This document shows positions 1 through 5,775 of a stretch of 5,775 nt of DNA, one piece after another (within the stretch, counting starts at the first letter, position 1; each line of letters starts with the position of its first letter). Under the pieces are notes generated by a model, which made no database searches, was not told where the DNA came from, and saw nothing but the letters and a program-made list of their open reading frames with translations. The DNA comes from Ferrovaceae bacterium (GTDB lineage Bacteria > Pseudomonadota > Gammaproteobacteria > Burkholderiales > Ferrovaceae), in the NCBI GenBank assembly GCA_027457225.1, contig DAIDTL010000080.1, positions 1 through 5,775 of the forward strand, read 5' to 3'. Both the position numbers and the translations under genes were made by a program.

Positions 1-51
1 GGAAGATTCTCCGCCTCGGAGGATGCGGGATTCCTAGCAGGTCAACCTCAA

Positions 52-933
52 TCAGTTTTTCTTTTCAAGTCGTTGTCGAAGCGCTTCACAGGGATCAGGC
101 CGGCTCTCCGGTTGAACCCAATAGACGCTGTTGTAGACGGATTTTGGATCAAAAGACTGTGGCTCCCCCTGTTCCAGAACGGCCACACTGATGACGCGGG
201 CCTGGGGTGCCAGTTGCTGCAACCAGACGGGTACGGCCAAATCGTTGCGCAAGTGCCCATTGCCTGCCAAAAGCACCACGGGGAGTCCTGACCGCTGATG
301 CGCGGCAATCATGGTTTGTGCCATCTCGAAATCCCGTGCTCGCTGCGCCATCACCATGGCCGGCAGTTGCTCTTCCGGCATCAGATTACAGTGACCTTCC
401 CGAACTTCCTGCAACAGGGACTCGCGTTGTACAGTGCTCCAGCGGAGGGGTTCGGGAGGCGCAGGACGGGACCCACGCATCACCGCCCCCAATTGCGCTC
501 GAGACAAATTGGCTGCTACTACAGGCAGGTCACTCTGCAGCGCCAGTTTCAGCACAGGCTCGTAAAGGGACCATTTCCATCCCTTGAAATTGAATCCTGC
601 CGCTTCTGCAATGGCCTTCGATGCCGCAGCGTCTGCGGGTGCATGGGATGATTTCCAGTGCTGAATGGCCTCATCCAGCAACGTTTGAGACTCCAGATCA
701 AACTGCTCAAAAGCCAGCGCCACCCGACGCTGTTGAACCAGCTGTTGAAGCCAGTGCAAGCGCAGCGCATGCCCTGGCGCATTGTCATGGACTTCGCCAA
801 GTAACAGGAAATCGGCCTGCAACCAGGCTTCTGGAACGGCATTGTCCTGATCCATCACCGGACTCCCCCAAGTCGTAACGGACAAGACGCTGAACATCAC
901 GATGAAAATCAGCTTCTGGAGAGTTTGATGCAT
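52..933 (-). CDS. ChaN family exported protein (TIKI/EreA/ChaN superfamily), non-lipidated form
   Basis: A 293-residue protein read from ATG at 933. Residues 1-24 look like a Sec signal peptide: a Lys near the N-terminus, the hydrophobic stretch LIFIVMFSVLSV, then a polar TTWGSP. The mature domain shows ChaN hallmarks: LLLGEVHD (43-50), AFEQFD (74-79), a GWKWSLYEP block (118-126), MAQRARDFEMAQ (195-206) and GNGHLRND (224-231). Known of the family: ChaN proteins are periplasmic or membrane-anchored, and Campylobacter ChaN binds paired haems and is linked to iron uptake. Enzymatic activity here is unknown. Characterised ChaN is a lipoprotein, but no lipobox Cys is seen here, so a soluble periplasmic protein is inferred. 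ATG at 963 (303 aa) is an alternative start. Neither start has a convincing Shine-Dalgarno; I prefer 933 because it gives the better signal peptide. A GATAAT -10-like hexamer (962-967) could serve a chaN promoter, but its -35 is poor. It lies downstream of the porin and its terminator. Family call confident; start uncertain. Confidence 0.85.
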   Translation of the reverse strand: MHQTLQKLIFIVMFSVLSVTTWGSPVMDQDNAVPEAWLQADFLLLGEVHDNAPGHALRLHWLQQLVQQRRVALAFEQFDLESQTLLDEAIQHWKSSHAPADAAASKAIAEAAGFNFKGWKWSLYEPVLKLALQSDLPVVAANLSRAQLGAVMRGSRPAPPEPLRWSTVQRESLLQEVREGHCNLMPEEQLPAMVMAQRARDFEMAQTMIAAHQRSGLPVVLLAGNGHLRNDLAVPVWLQQLAPQARVISVAVLEQGEPQSFDPKSVYNSVYWVQPESRPDPCEALRQRLEKKN

Positions 934-995
934 GGGGAATGGCGCACTCAGATGAAAAGCCATTATCGTACAGGCGGGCGTCTTTTGCAGGTCTC

Positions 996-1037
996 CAAAA
1001 CAAAACGCCAACTGCAAGCAGCTGGCGTTTTGTTTTG
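996..1037 (-). terminator. Strong Rho-independent terminator of the porin gene, nearly symmetric
   Basis: Arms 996-1015 and 1018-1037 pair over 20 positions with a single A/C mismatch (1011/1022) around a minimal AA loop. The GC core (CGCCA/TGGCG plus CTGC/GCAG) is flanked by A-rich and T-rich outer arms. On the minus strand the hairpin ends in GTTTTGTTTTGG, giving a U-rich tail. It begins 15 nt after the porin TAA (1053-1055), where an intrinsic terminator is expected. The outer A/T arms are complementary, so it would also work on plus-strand transcripts, although no plus-strand gene reads into it. It separates porin from chaN, which starts about 60 nt further on. Confidence 0.9.
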
Positions 1038-1052
1038 AGGCTAAATTGCTGA

Positions 1053-2768
1053 TTAGAACTTGAAGTGAAGACCCGTGCTGACACCGATCAGGTGGCAGCC
1101 ACCCCAAGTGGTGGGACCGTTACTCGTGCCGTCGGTCACAAGACTACCGGCGGTCGGAGAGTTGGTACCGTCATGGCAGTCCGTTGTCACACCGCGTCCA
1201 CCAGCGCCCAGGTCATAGTGGGCATTGCCGTGGTTGACGGTGGTCGCAGCATTGAAATACCAGAACAACTGCTTGTCGAGCTGACGCTTGTAGGCCACGG
1301 TATACATATCCGCCGTATCAGCACCACGGGTCGGATCGTAGTTGTGCTGACCACCAGGATCTCCTGGGGTTGCCCCTGCATGCGCCCAACCGACACTCAA
1401 CTCGTCTTTGGGCGAGAGGGTTTGGGTCAGCGCTAACCAGCTGCCGTCACGACTGCGTTCGTTCTGGAATTCGAGTGCGGCTGGAATATCGCGCCGCAAG
1501 CGCTCCACGATCCCGCTCACGGTCAAGCCAAAATCGAACTTGTACTGAGCACCCAGCTTGACAGCCCATTCGTTGCCGATGTCGTTGATGTAAGGCGGTG
1601 TTCCTCCGTTAACCCCAAACACAGTGGTCGGCCCGTACAAAGGATTGCTGGAGTCAATGAAAGCAGCCTGTGCGGGCGTCGGTGCACTGTACCACTGGTT
1701 GTTGGCTCCAATCCCGTCGCTGTTGCGGTTAACCCCTTGATGGAGTTCGTAGGCCGCTGTCGCGTAGAATTTCTGGGATTCGTACTTCAACGCGGTACTG
1801 AAGGAATTGTTGAAACCGCCATCATCGCAATTCATCGGCAAGTTGCCGCTACCAGGAATATTACCGCCGTTACAATCCGGCGACCCGGCAGACGTCACCA
1901 CGTTGTCATAGGTCCGGTTTTGCCCGGGTGAATACAGCACATCCGCGCTAAAGCCGTTGTATTTGTTTGATTCCCACCAGATCGAATGATCCTGGCGAGT
2001 ACCGAACTCTACCCGGTTATCCCCACCGCTATTCCCCATCACGACGGCATAGTCACCCAACATGCCCGAAAAAGGATTCAGGCGGTCGGTGGCTTTCTTG
2101 TAAGGCGTATAGGTGGTCCCGAATTTCAATGAACCCCAGTCGCCTTGTTTCAAGCCGATGAAGGTATCACCAAAACCCACCAGGCCGCGGGCCGTATTGG
2201 ACTGGCTGGTATAAGAACCGCTCAAACCCGGTGTCGCGGTAATCGATACTGCAGTTTCAAACTGATAGATGAACTTGACATCGCTGTCGCCAATCATATG
2301 ATCACCGCGATAGCCAAAGCCCGACTTGTTGGTGGACAGTTGCGGCATCCAGCCCATGCGGCCCACTGGGCCTGGTTTTAGCCCACCCTGTGTAAAGCTT
2401 CCAGGCGTTGGGCCCGAGGGAAAGTGTGAAGCGGTCATCCCGCCCATCCCCTTGGTGGTGTCGTCAATTGACGCATCCATCACCCCATAGAAGCCCTTGA
2501 GGATTTTGTCCAACCTATCACCACCGCCCCCACCCGAAGCCGGGGCGCTGCTGACTTGCTTTTCGATCTGATCCTGTTTCTTTTCCTGGGACTCCTGCTT
2601 CTTGGTCAAGTCTTCCAGTTTTTTCATCAGCACGCGCATCTGTTCTTTCAGCGCATTTACTTCGTCCTGCTGGCCTTCTGCGGGGGCTGCTACGGGAAAA
2701 ACCATGGTTGCCCCCAATGCCATGGCAACCGCCAAGGCGCCGGGTCGGAGCTTGATGCGCTTCATCAT
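1053..2768 (-). CDS. Outer-membrane porin with N-terminal coiled coil (Gram-negative general/DcaP-like porin)
   Basis: A 571-residue protein for passive diffusion of small solutes across the outer membrane; substrate cannot be deduced. Residues 1-30 are a classical Sec signal peptide (MMKRIK, hydrophobic core, cleavage after APA). Residues 33-73 are highly charged and heptad-like (ALKEQMRVLMKKLEDLTKK onward), predicting a coiled coil, probably in a periplasmic trimer stalk as in DcaP-type porins. A glycine linker (79-83) leads to the barrel, which starts near LKGFYGVMDAS (90-100). Barrel features include alternating aromatic strands, the porin-like segment SLKFGTTYTPYKKATDRLNPFSG near 213-235 (possible constriction loop) and a final strand ending GLHFKF with C-terminal Phe, the BAM recognition signal. 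Four Cys (299, 314, 531, 558) fall in predicted loops. The start is set by a well-spaced GAGGAG; a second ATG follows at once. Monocistronic by layout: own promoter region upstream, strong terminator downstream. Porin assignment is firm; exact subfamily is inference. Confidence 0.92.
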   Translation of the reverse strand: MMKRIKLRPGALAVAMALGATMVFPVAAPAEGQQDEVNALKEQMRVLMKKLEDLTKKQESQEKKQDQIEKQVSSAPASGGGGGDRLDKILKGFYGVMDASIDDTTKGMGGMTASHFPSGPTPGSFTQGGLKPGPVGRMGWMPQLSTNKSGFGYRGDHMIGDSDVKFIYQFETAVSITATPGLSGSYTSQSNTARGLVGFGDTFIGLKQGDWGSLKFGTTYTPYKKATDRLNPFSGMLGDYAVVMGNSGGDNRVEFGTRQDHSIWWESNKYNGFSADVLYSPGQNRTYDNVVTSAGSPDCNGGNIPGSGNLPMNCDDGGFNNSFSTALKYESQKFYATAAYELHQGVNRNSDGIGANNQWYSAPTPAQAAFIDSSNPLYGPTTVFGVNGGTPPYINDIGNEWAVKLGAQYKFDFGLTVSGIVERLRRDIPAALEFQNERSRDGSWLALTQTLSPKDELSVGWAHAGATPGDPGGQHNYDPTRGADTADMYTVAYKRQLDKQLFWYFNAATTVNHGNAHYDLGAGGRGVTTDCHDGTNSPTAGSLVTDGTSNGPTTWGGCHLIGVSTGLHFKF

Positions 2769-2776
2769 GCTGTGAT

Positions 2777-2782
2777 CTCCTC
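2777..2782 (-). promoter_or_regulatory. Ribosome binding site of the porin gene
   Basis: The minus strand reads GAGGAG followed by 8 nt and then ATGATG. This near-consensus Shine-Dalgarno at good spacing fixes the start at 2768 rather than at the second ATG (2765), and fits a highly expressed envelope protein. Confidence 0.8.
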
Positions 2783-2839
2783 AGGTTGGTGCAGCACTGG
2801 TCTTACACCCCGACCGTGCCACTTAGTATAGGAACGTTC

Positions 2840-2868
2840 AAATTACTGTCTGTCCACAAAAAAGGCAA
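2840..2868 (-). promoter_or_regulatory. Candidate sigma-70 promoter for the porin gene
   Basis: On the minus strand a TTGCCT -35 (2863-2868) is followed by a 17-nt spacer and a TAATTT -10 (2840-2845). Each hexamer matches four of six consensus bases, and the spacing is optimal. It predicts a start near 2833 and a leader of about 65 nt. A TATACT hexamer just downstream (2825-2830) is a better -10 but lacks a matching -35. Prediction by eye only. Confidence 0.4.
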
Positions 2869-2897
2869 GCACATTCCGATACAATTTTTAAATAAAA

Positions 2898-2911
2898 TTG
2901 ACACAAATCAA
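2898..2911. promoter_or_regulatory. FNR/ANR (CRP-FNR family)-like binding site
   Basis: The 14-mer TTGACACAAATCAA matches the FNR/ANR consensus TTGAT-N4-ATCAA at nine of ten defined positions; the TTGAC variant of the left half is known in ANR-regulated promoters. Its centre (2904.5) lies about 71 nt upstream of the predicted porin start, close to a class I activator position. It could instead serve the divergent aldehyde dehydrogenase, but I find no convincing plus-strand promoter at a suitable distance. The TTGACA within it is also a perfect plus-strand -35, yet no -10 follows at 16-18 nt. Confidence 0.45.
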
Positions 2912-2973
2912 GCGGATTACCCAAACAACAAGGGCTGCGTCCAACGAAATCCGGCCTCACCAGAACCCGCAGC

Positions 2974-2999
2974 TTATGGTGTCCATAACCCTATGGACA
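2974..2999. repeat. Overlapping inverted repeats with three alternating half-sites, operator-like
   Basis: Two perfect dyads share a central arm. TTATGG-TGT-CCATAA covers 2974-2988. TGTCCATA-ACCC-TATGGACA covers 2980-2999, with 8-bp arms. The result is three alternating copies of a TATGG(A/T)-type half-site. A related TGTCCACA lies at 2851-2858 inside the candidate porin promoter. The position, about 145 bp before the aldehyde dehydrogenase and 205 bp before the porin, suits an operator for a dimeric regulator. The regulator is not identifiable. There is no T tract, so it is not a terminator. Confidence 0.5.
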
Positions 3000-3133
3000 G
3001 GATCCCCTGAAATTGCAGCGTATCAATAATGCAAAAAAGTACAATGCAGAAGGGCGCAGAATGACCAGGTCAGGTTGTCAGTCAGGCCCTTCGTGGGATA
3101 CGCTCGATCGTTTTCCGTGACTCACCTCCTGCC

Positions 3134-3137
3134 GGAG
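3134..3137 (+). promoter_or_regulatory. Ribosome binding site deciding the aldehyde dehydrogenase start
   Basis: GGAG sits 6 nt before ATG at 3144. The frame is open upstream to a TTG at 3075, but that codon has no Shine-Dalgarno and would add 23 residues with no aldehyde dehydrogenase character. The ATG at 3144 is therefore preferred. Confidence 0.7.
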
Positions 3138-3143
3138 CTCCTC

Positions 3144-4517
3144 ATGCCATTCGTCAGCCACAACCCAGTCACCGAGGTTGTCAACGCACAGTTTCCCAGC
3201 CTGGATAAAGCGGCTTTGCAGGCCGCGCTGGCCAATACGCATTCAGCCCAAAGGACCTGGCACCCCACATACTTTGCAGAACGTACCCAGGTCCTGCAAA
3301 GGCTGGGCGCCGGGCTACTGGCCCGACGGGACGAATTTGCCCGACTGATCACTGAAGAAATGGGGAAAATCCGGCGCGAAGCACGGGCTGAAATCGAAAA
3401 ATGCGCATTGCTCTGTAACTATTACGCCAGTGAAGGCGAAGCCTTTCTGGTGCCAGAACCCATCGCGATTTCCGGAGCCCGCAGCTATGTGACCTATACG
3501 CCCATTGGGGTGGTACTGGGGGTCATGCCCTGGAATTTTCCGTTCTGGCAGGTGTTCCGCTTCGCTGTGCCGGCCCTGATGGCAGGCAATGGCGTGGCTC
3601 TTAAGCATGCACCCAATGTTCCGCGTTGTGCCCTGGCCATTGAATCCCTCTTTCAAGATGCTGGAATGCCCGCGCACCTTCTGACCAATCTGTTTGTGGA
3701 AGATGCACTGGTCGCCGAAGCGATCGCCAGTCCGCATGTGCATGCAGTCACCGTCACCGGCTCCGAGCGTGCAGGTCGCTCAGTGGCGTCCCTGGCGGGA
3801 GCGCACCTCAAAAAATGCATTCTGGAGTTTGGGGGTTCGGACCCCTTTATCGTACTCGCCGATGCTGATCTGGAATGGGCCGCGCGCCAGGGGCTGAGCT
3901 CGCGCTACATGAATTGCGGTCAGGCCTGCATTGCGGCCAAACGCTTTATTCTGACTCCGGAAATCGCTGACGATTTCATTCGCCTGTTTGCCGATCGGGT
4001 CGCCTCACTCAAGACGGGCGACCCCTTCGATCCGGCTGTCTCCCTGGGGCCCGTTGCACGCAAGGATTTGCGCGACCAGCTGGATCTGCAGGTCAAGGCC
4101 GCACTCTCAGGGGGGGCTGAGCCTTTGCTGGGAGGACACCCCTTGCCGGGAGCAGGGTGGTTTTACGCGCCCACCATTCTCGACAAAATCACGACGCAAT
4201 CCCCCATCTGGCAACAAGAGCTCTTTGGACCGGTCGCCCTGATCGTTCGCGCCAGGGACGAAGCCGATGCGCTGCGCCTGGCCAACGACACGCCTTACGG
4301 ACTGGGCTCTACCCTGTGGAGCCGGGACAGCCAGCGCGCCGAACAACTGGCTCAGCAAATTGATGCCGGTTGCACCTTCATCAACGGCCTGGTGAAATCG
4401 GACCCGCGCCTGCCGTTTGGAGGCACCAAGAATTCGGGCTTTGGACGCGAGTTGTCGTCCCACGGCATACGGGAATTTACCAACATCAAGACAGTGTGGA
4501 TCAGGAGCCCTGCCTAA
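3144..4517 (+). CDS. gabD: NAD(P)-dependent succinate-semialdehyde dehydrogenase-type aldehyde dehydrogenase
   Basis: A 457-residue cytosolic enzyme of the aldehyde dehydrogenase superfamily, probably oxidising succinic semialdehyde to succinate. The length fits the short bacterial SSADH class (GabD1/Sad-like, about 455-462 aa) rather than the 480-residue E. coli GabD. Visible motifs: GVMPWNFPFWQVFRF (126-140; Asn131 stabilises the thiohemiacetal), cofactor segment ALKHAPNVPRCALAIE (152-167; Lys154), VTGSERAGR (204-212), general base Glu228 in ILEFGGSDPF, catalytic Cys262 in NCGQACIAAKRF, and Glu359 in QELFGPVA, which binds the nicotinamide ribose. The LEFGGSDPF/GQACIAAKRF wording is typical of SSADH rather than betaine or acetaldehyde dehydrogenases. 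Odd point: a second Cys (258) lies four residues before the nucleophile. No gabT or 2-oxoglutarate decarboxylase gene is visible, so the source of substrate is unknown. It is divergent from the porin and convergent with ilvA, its TAA overlapping the ilvA stop. Family certain; substrate inferred. Confidence 0.88.
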   Translation: MPFVSHNPVTEVVNAQFPSLDKAALQAALANTHSAQRTWHPTYFAERTQVLQRLGAGLLARRDEFARLITEEMGKIRREARAEIEKCALLCNYYASEGEAFLVPEPIAISGARSYVTYTPIGVVLGVMPWNFPFWQVFRFAVPALMAGNGVALKHAPNVPRCALAIESLFQDAGMPAHLLTNLFVEDALVAEAIASPHVHAVTVTGSERAGRSVASLAGAHLKKCILEFGGSDPFIVLADADLEWAARQGLSSRYMNCGQACIAAKRFILTPEIADDFIRLFADRVASLKTGDPFDPAVSLGPVARKDLRDQLDLQVKAALSGGAEPLLGGHPLPGAGWFYAPTILDKITTQSPIWQQELFGPVALIVRARDEADALRLANDTPYGLGSTLWSRDSQRAEQLAQQIDAGCTFINGLVKSDPRLPFGGTKNSGFGRELSSHGIREFTNIKTVWIRSPA

Positions 4518-5775
4518 CCCAGAAACAGCGAATATGCCGGATTGTCGCTCTCGTCTACCCAGGGATATCCCAGGTGATCCAGAAATTTCTTGAAAGCCTT
4601 TTTGTCCTGGGGGGGCACCTGTAGCCCGACCAAAACCCGCCCGTAATCTGCGCCGTGATTGCGGTAGTGAAACAGGCTGATGTTCCAGTCTGCGCTCATG
4701 CTATTGAGGAATTGCGGCAACGCGCCGGGTCGCTCGGGAAACTCGAAACGATAGAGCATTTCGTGGCGTGCTTGCGGAGCGCGTCCACCCACCAGATGGC
4801 GCACGTGCAGTTTGGCCATTTCGTTATCGGTCAAATCCAGGGTCTTGATGCCGTGGGCGTTGAATGATTTCAGCAACGCCTTGGTTTCCTTTGCATCAAC
4901 CACCGAAATCCCGACGAAAACGTGTGCCTGGCGCTCGTCAGCGTAACGGTAATTGAATTCTGTCACGGCGCGATTTCCCAACAGCTCGCAAAATCTTCGG
5001 AAACTTCCTGGTTGTTCCGGAATGGTGGCTGCAAAAATTGCTTCGCGTTTTTCACCCAGTTCGGCCCGCTCAGCGATGAAACGCAACCGGTCAAAATTCA
5101 TGTTGGCGCCACAAGCAATGGCCACCAATGTTTTTTTGCTCAGCCGGTCGCGTGCCACAACCTGTTTCATGCCGGCAATGGCCAGGGCGCCCGCCGGCTC
5201 CAGAATGACGCGGGTATCGTCAAACACATCCTTGACTGCGGCACAAATGGCGTCCGTATCCACGGTAACCACTTCATCAACCAGTGTTTGGCACAATCTG
5301 AAAGTCTCCACACCGACCTGACGCACTGCCACACCATCAGCGAACAGTCCCACCTGATCCAGCCGCACACGGCGTCCGGCAGCCAATGACTGCTTCATGG
5401 CGTCAGAATCCTGAGGCTGAACGCCGATGATGCGAATATCCGGACGCACCCTTTTGACATAAGCCGCAATTCCTGCAATGAGTCCGCCCCCGCCGATAGC
5501 CACAAAAATCGCCTCAATGGGTTGGGAATACTGGCGCAAGATCTCCATCCCAATGGTGCCTTGCCCCGCGATCACTTCGGGATCGTCGTAAGGGTGCACA
5601 AAAGTGTACCCATGCTTTCTGGCCAGTTGTTGGGCATGCTCCTGGGCTTCGGAGTAGGACACACCCTCCAGAATCACTTCGGCCCCGCGGGCTCGTACCG
5701 CCTCTATCTTGATCGAAGGGGTAGTGGTCGGCATCACGATGATTGCATGTGCATTCATGCGCTGTGCCGCCAGAG
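4514..5775 (-). CDS. ilvA: Threonine ammonia-lyase, biosynthetic (threonine deaminase), 5' end cut by window edge
   Basis: Converts L-threonine to 2-oxobutyrate and ammonia, the committed step of isoleucine synthesis; PLP fold type II, cytosolic. About 419 C-terminal codons are visible. The frame stays open to the right edge and reads LAAQR before MNAHAIIVMP, a normal internal IlvA stretch, so ATG at 5758 is not the true start. Some 85-95 residues, including the PLP lysine, lie outside. Counting from that Met: the glycine-rich PLP phosphate loop IGGGGL (88-93), LEPAGALA (186-193) and CGANMNFDRLRFIAERAELGE (216-236). Cys216 occupies the pyridine-nitrogen position that is Ser in E. coli IlvA; Cys also occurs there in related dehydratases. 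Two ACT-like regulatory modules follow (about 239-315 and 334-405: FAATIPEQPGSF, then YRFEFPERPGALPQF), indicating the long, Ile-inhibited and Val-modulated biosynthetic form rather than catabolic TdcB. The C-terminus LFLG is intact. Confidence 0.96.
   Translation of the reverse strand, partial: LAAQRMNAHAIIVMPTTTPSIKIEAVRARGAEVILEGVSYSEAQEHAQQLARKHGYTFVHPYDDPEVIAGQGTIGMEILRQYSQPIEAIFVAIGGGGLIAGIAAYVKRVRPDIRIIGVQPQDSDAMKQSLAAGRRVRLDQVGLFADGVAVRQVGVETFRLCQTLVDEVVTVDTDAICAAVKDVFDDTRVILEPAGALAIAGMKQVVARDRLSKKTLVAIACGANMNFDRLRFIAERAELGEKREAIFAATIPEQPGSFRRFCELLGNRAVTEFNYRYADERQAHVFVGISVVDAKETKALLKSFNAHGIKTLDLTDNEMAKLHVRHLVGGRAPQARHEMLYRFEFPERPGALPQFLNSMSADWNISLFHYRNHGADYGRVLVGLQVPPQDKKAFKKFLDHLGYPWVDESDNPAYSLFLG

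Larger units (their letters stand above)
2769..3143. other. Divergent intergenic regulatory region between porin and aldehyde dehydrogenase
   Basis: This 375-bp stretch is AT-richer than the flanking genes, especially 2857-2935. From the porin side it holds the porin Shine-Dalgarno, the candidate promoter, the palindrome GAACGTTC (2832-2839) near its predicted start, the FNR-like box, the three-half-site dyad and two direct AATGCA copies (3028-3033, 3043-3048). A possible 19-codon leader ORF (3061-3120) and the aldehyde dehydrogenase Shine-Dalgarno follow. TACAAT (3040-3045) is a fair plus-strand -10, but no -35 stands at the right distance, so the aldehyde dehydrogenase promoter is unresolved and may need an activator. 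Confidence 0.7.

Noticed and set aside
6..24. Small hairpin (CTCCG-CCT-CGGAG) downstream of chaN as a terminator
   Set aside because: The stem is short and no T tract follows on the minus strand, so it is not supportable as a terminator; bases 1-51 otherwise show nothing.
934..1107. Longer chaN reading frame starting at TTG 1107 (351 aa)
   Set aside because: The extension runs through the porin 3' end and the strong terminator hairpin and would bury the signal peptide about 60 residues inside the protein.
2786..3010. Plus-strand 74-codon frame in the intergenic region
   Set aside because: It starts at TTG without a Shine-Dalgarno, covers the promoter, FNR-like box and dyad, and its translation resembles no family I recognise.
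3075..3143. 23-residue N-terminal extension of the aldehyde dehydrogenase from TTG 3075
   Set aside because: No ribosome binding site precedes it, while GGAG at 3134-3137 is correctly placed for ATG 3144, which gives the usual family length.
4922..5389. Plus-strand 155-codon frame antisense to ilvA
   Set aside because: It lies wholly within the well-conserved ilvA coding sequence and reads as a compositional shadow with no family features.
5756..5758. ATG at 5758 as the ilvA start
   Set aside because: The frame is open to the window edge and encodes family-typical residues (LAAQR) before it; the PLP-lysine region required for activity must lie further upstream.

Overview
The window carries four protein-coding genes typical of a Gram-negative proteobacterium. 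An outer-membrane porin with a signal peptide and a C-terminal Phe, a ChaN-type exported protein and a two-ACT-domain biosynthetic threonine deaminase point that way. Protein wording and moderately high GC suggest a beta-/gammaproteobacterium, possibly an acidophilic or metal-associated lineage. That placement is an impression from sequence style, not a database match.

Layout. Bases 1-51 hold no gene I can support. A ChaN/TIKI-superfamily exported protein (52-933, minus) lies just downstream of a large porin (1053-2768, minus). A very strong, almost perfectly symmetric terminator hairpin (996-1037) separates the two, so chaN depends on readthrough or on its own promoter. The 375-bp divergent intergenic region (2769-3143) holds the porin ribosome binding site, a plausible sigma-70 promoter, an FNR/ANR-like box and an unusual three-half-site dyad. 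A succinate-semialdehyde-dehydrogenase-type aldehyde dehydrogenase (3144-4517, plus) runs divergently from the porin. Its stop codon overlaps, tail to tail, the stop codon of ilvA (4514 to beyond the right edge, minus). The ilvA start and its PLP-lysine region lie outside the window.

How the genes fit together. I see no single pathway. Porin and ChaN both act in the envelope and are co-oriented. The aldehyde dehydrogenase is a central-carbon/GABA-type enzyme, and IlvA commits threonine to isoleucine synthesis. The most interesting region is the divergent regulatory one, where an oxygen-responsive site may control the porin. I found no mobile element, CRISPR array, tRNA/rRNA, toxin-antitoxin or defence module, and nothing that amounts to a new biological system.
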